DNA of 47,072 bases from Caldilineaceae bacterium (GTDB lineage: Bacteria > Chloroflexota > Anaerolineae > Caldilineales > Caldilineaceae), in NCBI GenBank assembly GCA_026708085.1, contig JAPOVP010000146.1, positions 1 through 47,072 on the forward strand, given 5' to 3'. Both the position numbers and the translations under genes were made by a program. How positions within the stretch are numbered: the stretch's first letter is position 1; every line of letters begins with the position of its first letter. The notes below the pieces were generated by a model that saw only the letters and a list, made by a program, of their open reading frames with translations, was not told the DNA's origin and searched no databases. Below are positions 17,141 to 25,293 of the stretch, in pieces.

Positions 17141-18742
17141 CTACTGCCCGCTGCGCGCGGCTTCGCTCAACTCGACCCGAACCTGGATGCGACTGGCGAA
17201 CTGGGGGAGCGTACCGAACCAGGCGGGATCCTGGTAGAATTCCGGCTCCCTGGCCAGCAACCAGTCTTCCTGCAGCCTGCGGGCCGCCTCCTCTGTGCTC
17301 AGTCCGGTGACGGCGCGGCTGACGGCCCTTACCTCGATAGGAATGACGTAGTTCCCGCTGGCGGTCATGGAGTAGCGAAGCGTGCGCCCGGTAACGACCG
17401 TATTGGGCTCTACCGTGAATTTGATCGATTCGGCGACGAGCTGGCCGCGTTCGGGCACTTCGGCGCGCAGGGCCACCATTGCCGCTTCTTCAGATTCTGA
17501 CCGGTTAATCACACTTCCCTGAATCAGCACTCGAAGAGTGAGGTTGAGCTCGTCGGCAGGTTCATCGTTGAACTGGTCGAAGAACTGGGCAGTGATGTAA
17601 GTAAGGATGGTGTCTTCAGGCATCCATTCGTCCGGGCCCAGCTCTACCGACAGCCTCTCGTGGGCCACGTCCCGTATTCCGCTGTAGACCTGATCAAGCA
17701 GCCTGTCCCTGTCCTGTTGCGTGACCAGGCGTACGCGGGTATTGGCCCCGCCGGAGGTGGCCTCCGGATTGGTTACACGGACGCGGGTGCGGAGACCGCC
17801 GGCGACGGTGGTAATCAGGTTGCTGGAAACATTGCCGAGGAACCCCGGCTCGGTTGCCTCTATTTCAACTTCGGCCTGGGTACCAAGGGGGCCGGGAATC
17901 TCTAGATCCTCAAGGATTCGGAAATCAACGTCGTCGCCGGTGCTGGTGGAGACGATCGTGCCGGCCGGGATACGCACGGTGCGGTTCGTCTGGTTGGTAA
18001 AGACTACCTTGCCCTGGGCAACATCCACTTCAGACCAACCGCTACCGGTCGTGGCCACGGTCCCTGTTGCTTCGACTGTTGTCTCGATCAGTCGTGCCGA
18101 CAGCAGTCCCTGCTCCAGGTCGGAAGCATCCAGTTGCGGGTCGGCGGTCAGAAGTACAGTCGTTTCAAGGGCGCGCTGGCCGGGAACGAGGGTGACGGTG
18201 GCCGCGGGCAGTACGTAGTAGACGAATCCGCTCAGGAATGTGACCAGAAAGAGGCCTACAAACAGGTATCCGACGACCTGCAGCCAGAGCGGGGTGCCGC
18301 CGCGATAGCGCCTCGCGGCGCGGACGCGGCGGCTACGAACTCGATCAAATCTGGGACGCGCACGCAGTTTTGGATCGATCGAACCATTTCCCGTGCGCCA
18401 GTGAGGGGGCTCCGGTAGCCATGTCCCGGTACGGTTGGAATCGTTGCGGGAAGCGGCGGCGCCTGTGCCCCAGCGGCGCCAGCGGGCGGCGGCTTCGCTG
18501 CCAAATGCAGGGATGCCCAGACGCTTTGCGTTCTGGCGGATGGTCTTGTCGTGCGTCACCAAGGCCAGGGCCTGGCCCTGAAGCTGGGCCTGACGCTGCA
18601 GCAAGCGCAGCCGCGGCAGGCTTTCCAATTCGGTGCAACCGCTGGGCAGGACTACGACCACTTGCCCCCGCCCCAGGCGCGCCAGCCGCTGGCGCAGGGC
18701 TTCGATTCGGATGTCATGTTCTATGTTTAGAATCTCTGCCAC
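17141..18742 (-). CDS. Membrane-anchored baseplate J/gp47-like protein
   Basis: A 533-residue protein with three parts. An N-terminal domain (about 1-95) has an alpha/beta pattern with LGRGQVVVVLPSGC and ALVTHDKTIRQNAKRLGIPAF. An Arg-rich, low-complexity linker (about 96-148) follows, then one membrane helix (about 152-178). The remainder (180-533) lies outside the membrane and has the beta-rich pattern of the baseplate_J family: FTNQTNRTVRIPAGTIVST, then EATEPGFLGNVSSN. Similar proteins are common in Chloroflexota and are annotated by this phage-baseplate similarity, without known function. There are no tail tube, sheath or other contractile genes here, so a secretion-system role is not supported. 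The gene lies between alaS and ruvX on the same strand. I see the domain layout directly; the fold name is family recall. Confidence 0.7.
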   Translation of the reverse strand: MAEILNIEHDIRIEALRQRLARLGRGQVVVVLPSGCTELESLPRLRLLQRQAQLQGQALALVTHDKTIRQNAKRLGIPAFGSEAAARWRRWGTGAAASRNDSNRTGTWLPEPPHWRTGNGSIDPKLRARPRFDRVRSRRVRAARRYRGGTPLWLQVVGYLFVGLFLVTFLSGFVYYVLPAATVTLVPGQRALETTVLLTADPQLDASDLEQGLLSARLIETTVEATGTVATTGSGWSEVDVAQGKVVFTNQTNRTVRIPAGTIVSTSTGDDVDFRILEDLEIPGPLGTQAEVEIEATEPGFLGNVSSNLITTVAGGLRTRVRVTNPEATSGGANTRVRLVTQQDRDRLLDQVYSGIRDVAHERLSVELGPDEWMPEDTILTYITAQFFDQFNDEPADELNLTLRVLIQGSVINRSESEEAAMVALRAEVPERGQLVAESIKFTVEPNTVVTGRTLRYSMTASGNYVIPIEVRAVSRAVTGLSTEEAARRLQEDWLLAREPEFYQDPAWFGTLPQFASRIQVRVELSEAARSGQ

Positions 18743-18802
18743 GGGAATGAACCGGCCCTGGAATCAGGATCGCAGTAGAGGCGGGCGCAGTCTGTGCGCC
18801 TT

Positions 18803-21502
18803 CTAGCCAAGGTTGGCCTCGACCCAGCCGGCCACCTGACCAAGGGCTTCAGACAGTTTGTCGGCGTGACGTCCACCGGCCTGGGCCATGTTGGGGCGCC
18901 CGCCCCCGCCGCCGCCGACGATTTTGGCGGCGTCGCGCACCAGGTTGCCGGCGTGGATGCCCTTTTCGATGGCGTCGTCGGTGGCCGCGGCCACCAGCAT
19001 CGGTTTTTCGTTGATGACGGAGCCGAGTACGACGACGCTGCTGCCCAGCCGGTCGCGGAACCAGTCGGTCATTTGGCGCAGGGCGTCGACGTCATTCGCC
19101 TCCACCTGCTCGGCGAGGACGGCGAGGCCGTTCAGGCGCACGGCATGGTCTAACAGGGTCTCGCTCTGCTGGCGGCTGAGCTGCGCGCGCGTCTGCTCCA
19201 GTTCACGTTCAAGCTGGCGAATCTGGTTCTGAAGCCGAAGCACCGCCTCTACGGTCTGCTCCGGTTGTACACGCAACCCAGCCGCGACCGTGTCGAGCGC
19301 GGACAGGCGATTCGCCAAGACGGCCTGGGCGACGCGTCCGGTCACCGCTTCGATGCGGCGTACGCCGGCGGCGCTGCTGCCTTCACTTGTAATTAGAAAC
19401 GGTCCGATCTCGCCGGTGGTTCCCACGTGGGTGCCGCCGCACAGCTCCTGTGAGACGGCTTCGCCGCCGTCGCCGATCGAAATTACGCGGACCGTGTCGT
19501 CGTATTTCTCTTCAAAGAAGGCCAGCGCGCCTTCGGCCACGGCACGGTCAAAGCCGGTCCAGCGATCTCTGACAGGGTAGTTGGCGAGCACGGCGTTATT
19601 GGCGGCTTGCTCGATGGCGCGCAGCTGTTCAGTGCCGACCGGCTGCGGGTGAGAAAAGTCGAAGCGCAGCCGGTCCGGGGCCACCAGGGAGCCTCTCTGG
19701 CGGACATGCTCACCCAGCTGGCCGCGCAGTTCGGCATGCAGCAGATGGGTGGCGGTATGGTTGCGCATGATGTCCCAGCGGCGTTCGGTGTCGATGAGGG
19801 CGCAGGCGGGATCATCGACCTTGACCGTGCCGCTCGTGACTTGGCCTACATGGACGAGCAGGCCGGGAATCGGGCGCCGCATTGAATTGACGCGTACCGA
19901 CCAGACGGGCTTTTGCATGTCTTCGGGGAAGTATTCGATTTCACCTGTGTCGCTGACCTGGCCGCCGCTTTCGACATAGAAGGGCGTTTCGGGGAGGATG
20001 AGTTCGACCTCGTCGCCGGCGTGAGCCTGGTCGACGGACTGGCCGTCCTTCAGCAGGCCAGCGACGGTTGTCTCGGCTTCCTCGGCGTTTTCGTAGATGA
20101 GCTGGCGCACGCCATCGGCGCCGAGAAGGTCGCGGGCTCGCAATTCCTCCAGCATGGTCACGTAGACGGAAACATCGGCGGCGGCGCCGTGCTGGTCGCT
20201 GCCTGATTGCTGGCGCTGGTGTTCGAGGGCGGCCAAGTAACCGGCCTCGTCGACTTCGAAGCCGTTTTCCTGGGCCACGTCGCGTGTTATGTCCAGGGGG
20301 AAGCCGTAGGTGTCCCAGAGGCGGAAGGCGTCCTCGCCAGGGATGATACGGGTATCGCCGGCGCGCAAACGATCCATGAGGCCTTCGAGGAGGGACAGCC
20401 CGGTGGTCAAGGCACGCTGGAAACGTTCCTCCTCGGCAGTTACGGTCTGCACGATGAAGTCCTCGTTAGCCTGCAACACGCTGTAGTGCGGGCCGAACTC
20501 GGCGATGACGACGCGGCAGATCTCGGCAAGGAAGGGCTCCTCGAATCCGATCAGCTTGCCGAAGCGGGCGGCGCGGCGCAGGATCATACGGACGACGTAG
20601 TCGCGGCCCTCGTTGCCGGGCATCACACCATCGCTGATCAGGAAAGTGATAGAACGGCCGTGGTCGGCGATGACCCGGTAGCCGACCAGATTCTCCTGGC
20701 GCTGGTCGTCAGAGTGACCCAGCAGTTCCTGGATGCGATCCATGATGGGCGTGAAGGCATCGGTATCGTAGTTGTTGTCCTTGCCCTGTAAAATCGAGGC
20801 CAGTCGCTCGAGGCCGGCGCCGGTGTCCACGCTGGGCTTGGGGAGAGGGATGAGTTCTCCGCCGGGTTCGCGCTGCTCGTACTGCATGAAGACCAGATTC
20901 CAGATCTCAAGGTATTCGTCGTCTACATTGACGCCGTCGGCGACCTGGTCTTCCAGATCGCCCCAGTAGTAGTGGATCTCGGAACAGGGTCCGCAGGGGC
21001 CGATATCGCCCATCTCCCACCAGTTGTCCTTTTTGCCGAAACGAAGGATGCGTTCGGGGGGCGCGCCGACCTCTTTCCACAGCTGAACGGCCTCGTCATC
21101 GTCGGTGTAGACGGAAAACCAGAGCCGGTCGAGCGAGAGTCCCAATTCATTGACGAGGAGATCCCAGGCAAACTGGATCGCGTCGCGCTTGAAGTAGTCG
21201 CCGAAGGAGAAATTGCCCAACATTTCGAAGAATGTGTGGTGGCGGGGGCTGGGGCCGACGTTTTCCAGATCGTTGTGCTTGCCGCTAACGCGCAGGCACT
21301 TCTGGGAGGTGGTAGCTCGATTGTAACCCCGCTTCTCCAGGCCCAGGAGGAGGTCCTTGAACTGTACCATGCCGGCGTTGACGAAAAGCAGCGTCGGATC
21401 GTCTGCAGGCACGAGGCTGCTGCTGTCGACGATCTGGTGTTTCCGCTCCTGGAAATACTCGAGGAACCGTTTACGAATCTCGAAAGTTGAAAGCCTTTTC
21501 AT
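18803..21502 (-). CDS. alaS: Alanyl-tRNA synthetase
   Basis: An 899-residue alanyl-tRNA synthetase, charging tRNA-Ala with alanine. The class II catalytic core is clear at the N-terminus (STFEIRKRFLEYFQERKH; LFVNAGMVQFKDLLLG; HHTFFEMLGNFSFGDYFK). The editing domain has its zinc/catalytic set HTATH (His582, His586) and CGGTH (Cys688, His692). The C-terminal DHHA1 domain ends with the Gly-rich GGGGGGRPNMAQAGG. Length is standard. ATG 21502 has GAGG about 7 bases upstream. The leader of about 80 bases was checked for a T-box; none is visible. An extended -10 promoter lies at 21591-21599. It heads a same-strand run with the baseplate-J-like gene (60-base gap) and ruvX. Confidence 0.97.
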   Translation of the reverse strand: MKRLSTFEIRKRFLEYFQERKHQIVDSSSLVPADDPTLLFVNAGMVQFKDLLLGLEKRGYNRATTSQKCLRVSGKHNDLENVGPSPRHHTFFEMLGNFSFGDYFKRDAIQFAWDLLVNELGLSLDRLWFSVYTDDDEAVQLWKEVGAPPERILRFGKKDNWWEMGDIGPCGPCSEIHYYWGDLEDQVADGVNVDDEYLEIWNLVFMQYEQREPGGELIPLPKPSVDTGAGLERLASILQGKDNNYDTDAFTPIMDRIQELLGHSDDQRQENLVGYRVIADHGRSITFLISDGVMPGNEGRDYVVRMILRRAARFGKLIGFEEPFLAEICRVVIAEFGPHYSVLQANEDFIVQTVTAEEERFQRALTTGLSLLEGLMDRLRAGDTRIIPGEDAFRLWDTYGFPLDITRDVAQENGFEVDEAGYLAALEHQRQQSGSDQHGAAADVSVYVTMLEELRARDLLGADGVRQLIYENAEEAETTVAGLLKDGQSVDQAHAGDEVELILPETPFYVESGGQVSDTGEIEYFPEDMQKPVWSVRVNSMRRPIPGLLVHVGQVTSGTVKVDDPACALIDTERRWDIMRNHTATHLLHAELRGQLGEHVRQRGSLVAPDRLRFDFSHPQPVGTEQLRAIEQAANNAVLANYPVRDRWTGFDRAVAEGALAFFEEKYDDTVRVISIGDGGEAVSQELCGGTHVGTTGEIGPFLITSEGSSAAGVRRIEAVTGRVAQAVLANRLSALDTVAAGLRVQPEQTVEAVLRLQNQIRQLERELEQTRAQLSRQQSETLLDHAVRLNGLAVLAEQVEANDVDALRQMTDWFRDRLGSSVVVLGSVINEKPMLVAAATDDAIEKGIHAGNLVRDAAKIVGGGGGGRPNMAQAGGRHADKLSEALGQVAGWVEANLG

Positions 21503-21590
21503 CGGACGCCTCGCTTGGTTCGGACAGACATAAGTGCAGTTCCGCGTGCAGGGGTCATTCCCATGCTTGCGGACGTACGGACTGCTGCCG

Positions 21591-21599
21591 ATTTTAGCA
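21591..21599 (-). promoter_or_regulatory. Extended -10 promoter for alaS
   Basis: On the minus strand the sequence reads TGCTAAAAT, an extended -10 element (TGN plus TAAAAT). No good -35 is seen, which extended -10 promoters tolerate. Initiation near 21584 would give a leader of about 82 bases. Confidence 0.45.
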
Positions 21600-21786
21600 A
21601 ATTCAAGGCCATTTGGGGAAACCGCACGGGGGTCCGCTTTCAGTTCATACCGCCTCCATCTTGGTGATGATGCCGATCCGCGTTAATAATGGCCACACAT
21701 GGTGTCGAAGTCGGCATCTGAAGACATTTCCAACTTTATGGCCGGACTGAAGCCGTACAGTTGTCATTCTGGTCGGACCCGGAAAT

Positions 21787-22773
21787 ATGCCAGCCATTTC
21801 AGTACGCAATCTGCGTAAGACTTTTCAAATGAAGCGCAAGGCGGCAGGTCTGCGGGGGAGTCTGCGCGCACTGTGGCGGCCGTCGTACCAGTCGATCGAG
21901 GCGGTGCGCGGGCTTTCGTTCGAGATGGAGGATGGTGAGCTGCTGGGATTCATCGGACCCAATGGCGCGGGCAAGTCGACTACCATCAAGATTCTGACCG
22001 GCATTCTGCACCCAAGCGACGGCGAGGCTGAAGTACTCGGTCATGTGCCGTGGCAGCAACGGCAGGACCTTGCCTTTCAGATCGGCTCTGTCTTCGGTCA
22101 ACGTCCTCAGCTGTGGTATCACCTGCCGGCGGTGGATACGTTCTACCTGTTCGGCAAGATTTACGAACTCGACGACAGTTCGCTTAAGCGGCGGATCTCG
22201 TTCCTGGCGGAGGCCTTTGAAATCGAGGAGCTGTTGGAGACCCCGGTGCGGAAGCTGTCGCTGGGTCAACGCATGCGGTGTGAGGTTGCGGCTTCATTAC
22301 TGCACCGGCCGCGCGTTCTCCTGCTGGACGAGCCGTCGATCGGTCTCGACGTGGTCGCCAAGCAGCGTCTGCGCATGACTATCCAGCGCATGAACGAATT
22401 GGAGGGCGTAGGGGTGCTGCTGACGAGCCATGATGCGGGCGACATCGAGACGCTGTGCAGACGCGTGATCATCGTCAATCACGGCGAGATTGTCTATAGA
22501 GACAAGGTATCTGCCCTGAAGCGGCGCTATCTGACGGTAAAGACTGTGGACGTGCGCTACAACGAGCAGTTGGCGCCGGATTTCAGCCTGCCGGGTGTGG
22601 AGATGGTCAAGGTTGGACGGTACGGGGCAAAGATGCGCTTTGATACGCGGGTCACGCCGGTGGAGCCGGTGATCAGCGGCCTGGCGGCGGCGGGCAGCCT
22701 GGTTGACGTAACAGTTTCGGAGCCGTCACTCGAGGATGTAATCAGCGCGATATACGCGCGTACGGAGGCATAG
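21787..22773 (+). CDS. ABC-2 type transporter ATP-binding protein (COG4586-like)
   Basis: A 328-residue ATPase subunit that would power an ABC-2 exporter. Walker A is GPNGAGKST (57-65), the signature is LSLGQ near 157, Walker B is LLLDEPSIGLD near 178, and the switch His is in TSHDAGD near 214. An insertion before Walker A (KRKAAGLRGSLRALW) and a roughly 90-residue C-terminal extension are typical of the COG4586 group, which pairs with two dissimilar permeases. The permease genes follow directly, the first after only 2 bases. The family's substrates are not established. No strong ribosome site is seen (CCGGAAAT before the ATG). The gene diverges from alaS across 284 bases. Confidence 0.92.
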   Translation: MPAISVRNLRKTFQMKRKAAGLRGSLRALWRPSYQSIEAVRGLSFEMEDGELLGFIGPNGAGKSTTIKILTGILHPSDGEAEVLGHVPWQQRQDLAFQIGSVFGQRPQLWYHLPAVDTFYLFGKIYELDDSSLKRRISFLAEAFEIEELLETPVRKLSLGQRMRCEVAASLLHRPRVLLLDEPSIGLDVVAKQRLRMTIQRMNELEGVGVLLTSHDAGDIETLCRRVIIVNHGEIVYRDKVSALKRRYLTVKTVDVRYNEQLAPDFSLPGVEMVKVGRYGAKMRFDTRVTPVEPVISGLAAAGSLVDVTVSEPSLEDVISAIYARTEA

Positions 22774-22775
22774 GA

Positions 22776-23630
22776 GTGCGTAGCAGGGAGGTAGACGTCC
22801 TGACTGGCGAGGGTCACGTACGTGAACATTCGGCAGCGGCCGTGGCCGGAAAATACTGGGCCGTCTTTCGCACGCAGTTGCTGAACAGCCTTGCCTACCC
22901 GATCGACTTGCTTGGGCGAAGCCTGCTGATCGTCCTCTTCATGTGGATCTTCATGAACCTGTGGCGGGTTACGTACGGCGCGACGGGCGCAACCTCGATC
23001 GCCGGGCTAACGTTGGCGGACACGATGTGGTACCTGATGATGGCGGAGGCGGTCATGTTGAGCAAGCATGACCTGTCGGAGACATTCTCTGAGCAGGTGA
23101 AGGATGGCAGCGTCGCCTATCTGCTGAACAAGCCGTTCAACTTCATCCTCTATCACTTCGCCGCCGGGCTGGGCGACAGCCTACTGGCCTTTGGCGGCAA
23201 CCTCCTGATTGGCAGCGCGGTGGTCTGGCTGATGGTAGGCCCGCCGCCGGGGATTGCGGGCTGGGTATTCGCGGGGGCGGCTGTGGTCCTATCCTGGCTG
23301 CTGGACTTCTGCTTTTCGGCGCTGATCGGCCTGAGCGCGTTTGTTGTAGAGGAGACAAATGCCTTCCGCTGGATCTACCAGAAGTTCCTGTTGCTGCTAG
23401 GGGGGGTGCTGATTCCACTTGATTTCTTCCCGGCCTGGTTGCAGACGATCTCGCTCAATCTGCCGTTCGCCTGGATCATATACGGGCCGGCGCGTCTGTT
23501 CGTCGAACCCAGCCTGGCGAGGTTGGGGCACGTCTTCCTGCAGCAGTGCATCTGGCTGGCAGTTGTCGGCGGTGTAGTATGGGTGATTTACAGAAGGGCG
23601 GTGGCGCGCCTGGTGATAAACGGGGGTTGA
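22776..23630 (+). CDS. ABC-2 family transporter permease (COG4587-like)
   Basis: A 284-residue integral membrane protein with about six hydrophobic segments, the first near residues 47-63. It is the first of two permeases completing the ABC exporter with the ATPase just upstream. EQVKDGSVAYLLNKPFNFILYHF, between early helices, is a recurrent motif of this permease group (described here in part: SVAYLLNKPF). It starts at GTG 22776, two bases after the ATPase stop, with GGAGG (22764-22768) inside the end of that gene, so translation is coupled. The next permease starts 3 bases after its stop. The family identification is good; the transported molecule is unknown. Confidence 0.85.
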   Translation: MRSREVDVLTGEGHVREHSAAAVAGKYWAVFRTQLLNSLAYPIDLLGRSLLIVLFMWIFMNLWRVTYGATGATSIAGLTLADTMWYLMMAEAVMLSKHDLSETFSEQVKDGSVAYLLNKPFNFILYHFAAGLGDSLLAFGGNLLIGSAVVWLMVGPPPGIAGWVFAGAAVVLSWLLDFCFSALIGLSAFVVEETNAFRWIYQKFLLLLGGVLIPLDFFPAWLQTISLNLPFAWIIYGPARLFVEPSLARLGHVFLQQCIWLAVVGGVVWVIYRRAVARLVINGG

Positions 23631-23633
23631 GCC

Positions 23634-24431
23634 ATGGGCCGTCAGCTCTCATTTGTAGTGGCGTTGTGGAAGACGAATCTTCTGAGCGCGATGGAGTACA
23701 GAGTCTCCTTCCTGACACAGGTGTTTGGAATGATGCTCAACAACGCCATCTATTTCGTATTCTGGATCATATTCTTTGCGCGCTTCGAAGAGATAAACGG
23801 TTGGGACCTGGTTGACATGTTATTCCTGTTCGGCGTCGTGGCGACCGGTTTTGGGGCCGGCACATACCTATTCGGAAATGCAATTCGACTGTCGTCGCTG
23901 ATCGCCAGCGGCCAGATGGACTACTATCTGTCGCTGCCCCGTCCAGTGCTCCTGCACGCGCTTGCCAGCCGCAGCAACGCGTCATCTGCGGGAGATTTCA
24001 CATACGGTCTGTTCAGCTTTGGCGCAGCAATCTACTTCTCCGGTTCGTTTGGCGGCCTGATGTTACTGCGCTTCACGCTGGGCTGCATGGCATCCATAGT
24101 TGTACTCATCTCCTTTCTTGTCCTGGTACAGAGCCTAACCTTCTGGATTGGCAATACAAGCCTGCTGACGAGGCACGCGTTCAATGCGATTGTCACCTTC
24201 TCCCTCTATCCGATCACTCTCTTTGACGGCACGGCCAAGCTGCTACTATTTACGCTGATTCCGGCGGCCTTCATCGGGGCAGTGCCGGCAGAGTTTGTGC
24301 GCAGGTTTGATCTGTTGCAGCTAACCCAGATCTGCGCCGGCGGCGCGGTCTTTCTGCTGCTATCGGTCTTCGTCTTCTACCGCGGCTTGCGCCGCTACGA
24401 GAGCGGCAGCGCGATCCAGGTGCGGATGTAG
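23634..24431 (+). CDS. ABC-2 family transporter permease (COG3694-like)
   Basis: A 265-residue membrane protein with about six hydrophobic helices, the second permease of the exporter. The pattern of an N-terminal VALWKTNLLSAMEYRVSF block, followed by a helix and then ASGQMDYYLSLPRPVLLH, matches the COG3694 partner of the COG4586/4587 system. It differs enough from the permease at 22776 that the two probably form a heterodimeric pore and are not a recent duplication. ATG 23634 lies 3 bases after the previous stop. A stem-loop at 24485-24507 probably ends the operon. Confidence 0.85.
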   Translation: MGRQLSFVVALWKTNLLSAMEYRVSFLTQVFGMMLNNAIYFVFWIIFFARFEEINGWDLVDMLFLFGVVATGFGAGTYLFGNAIRLSSLIASGQMDYYLSLPRPVLLHALASRSNASSAGDFTYGLFSFGAAIYFSGSFGGLMLLRFTLGCMASIVVLISFLVLVQSLTFWIGNTSLLTRHAFNAIVTFSLYPITLFDGTAKLLLFTLIPAAFIGAVPAEFVRRFDLLQLTQICAGGAVFLLLSVFVFYRGLRRYESGSAIQVRM

Positions 24432-24484
24432 TTGCGCTCCTCGTATTCGTTTCCAGGTCAGTTGTCGACTTTTCGCCAGAATTG

Positions 24485-24507
24485 GAGGGCGAACAGCCCT
24501 CTCTTTG
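24485..24507 (+). terminator. Terminator of the ABC exporter operon
   Basis: GAGGGC-GAACA-GCCCTC forms a perfect 6-bp stem, extendable by a G-T pair, followed by TCTTT. It lies 54 bases after the last permease gene. Confidence 0.55.
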
Positions 24508-24660
24508 GGCGTGCCTCTCATAGAGGTCGGGGGGATTGGGGACAGATCGCTTTTTGGGGGTGCATCGCTGACTTGGGGTGGGAACAGTCGGGCGGGGAAT
24601 CGGTGCCAGCGGTGGCGGGAATCGTATTCAGGCTATTGGAGAAACGCAGGGCAGGCACGA

Positions 24661-24695
24661 GGGCGAGGAGAGAGTAGAGAGAAGCGAGGAGAGAG
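24661..24695 (+). repeat. Degenerate heptanucleotide array, NNNNGAG type
   Basis: Five consecutive 7-base units, each ending in GAG, start at 24661, 24668, 24675, 24682 and 24689. It matches the array at 59-93 in unit number and consensus, and several units are nearly identical in order (GAGAGAG second in both). Here it lies about 115 bases before the hairpin element; at the left end it lies just after it. Confidence 0.65.
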
Positions 24696-24811
24696 TGTCG
24701 CAGTGTTGTCTGCGGTGGACTGGCGGGACGTGGTCAGGCTAGACACTTTCGATTGGGCACTCGTTACGAATATCGACACCAGGTCGATGAGGCATGTTGT
24801 AGGAGGGGGGG

Positions 24812-24868
24812 CGTTGCGGGGGCGGAGCCCTCGCACAAGGGAGGGCCGAATAGGCCCGACCGCCCAGA
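24812..24868 (+). repeat. Two-hairpin dispersed repeat, copy 2
   Basis: Matches positions 1-55 with a single change, C20 to T (24831). In the first stem this replaces a G-C pair with a G-T, which as RNA would still pair as G-U. The second stem is unchanged. A run of G precedes it, as in copy 3, so the element may start a few bases before 24812. Confidence 0.85.
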
Positions 24869-24872
24869 AATG

Positions 24873-24900
24873 CAGTGGGCAGTAGTCAGTGGTCAGAGAC
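24873..24900 (+). repeat. Degenerate heptanucleotide array, CAGTGGT type
   Basis: Four consecutive 7-base units beginning CAG start at 24873, 24880, 24887 and 24894. The array begins a few bases after the hairpin repeat. Unit sequence drifts while the 7-base phase is kept. Shifted, the units read GTGGTCA, related to the GTGGCTG-like units on the minus strand at 8511-8531. Confidence 0.6.
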
Positions 24901-25080
24901 GGTGCTCTGGCTGCCTCAGATTTGATCGCGGAGTGGCCATGGTTTGGTCTCGGCCAGAGGATTGCGAGAGCTCTCCCCCATTTTGGGATGTACCCTTTTT
25001 GGGCAACCGTTTGCTCACCCCCCCTTATTGTGTTAGCATGAACCAGGCCAATTTCGACCCAATTGACACGGGGAAGCCGT

Positions 25081-25293
25081 ATGTCCGACTGCACCGAATG
25101 CGGAACCTGGAATCCCGATGACAAGGAAGTCTGCTGGCGCTGCCAGGCTGTATTGCCGCGTCCGGTGGAGAACAAACCGAAGCGCCGCCTGATGATACTC
25201 GGCATGCCGGTCTGGGTCTGGATTGTGGTCGGGTTGATTTTTGTTCTTCCTCTCTTCGGCCAGTGCGCGCAGCTTGGAGTCCCCGCCGGATAG
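25081..25293 (+). CDS. Zinc-ribbon membrane protein
   Basis: A 70-residue protein with an N-terminal zinc ribbon of two CXXC knuckles (CTECG and CWRCQ, about 15 residues apart), a short basic stretch (KPKRR), and one membrane helix near the C-terminus (VWVWIVVGLIFVLPLF). Small zinc-ribbon proteins with one helix are common in this group of bacteria and have no assigned role. ATG 25081 is chosen because GGGGAAG lies just upstream and the ribbon then starts at residue 4; an in-frame ATG at 25063 is also possible. Its stop overlaps the GTG of the next peptidase gene (TAGTG), which suggests the two are translated together. Confidence 0.7.
   Translation: MSDCTECGTWNPDDKEVCWRCQAVLPRPVENKPKRRLMILGMPVWVWIVVGLIFVLPLFGQCAQLGVPAG

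Larger units (their letters stand above)
24432..25080. other. Repeat-rich intergenic region
   Basis: No convincing gene in about 650 bases; the open frames here overlap repeats and match no family. The gap contains a terminator-like stem (24485), a GAG-type heptamer array (24661-24695), copy 2 of the two-hairpin element (24812-24868) and a second heptamer array (24873-24900). A G-rich stretch with GGGGATTGGGGACAGA near 24530 is reminiscent of repeats linked to REP-type transposases, but this is too weak to call. Confidence 0.6.

Noticed and set aside
17141..18742. Prophage or contractile injection system
   Set aside because: Only one baseplate-like domain is present, on a membrane-anchored protein among housekeeping genes; no tail, sheath, capsid or integrase genes.
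21503..21650. T-box riboswitch upstream of alaS
   Set aside because: The conserved T-box sequence and a following terminator are not present in the leader; an extended -10 promoter explains the region better.
24505..24885. Open frames in the 24.4-25.1 kb gap
   Set aside because: They run through heptamer and hairpin repeats, have biased composition and no recognisable family.
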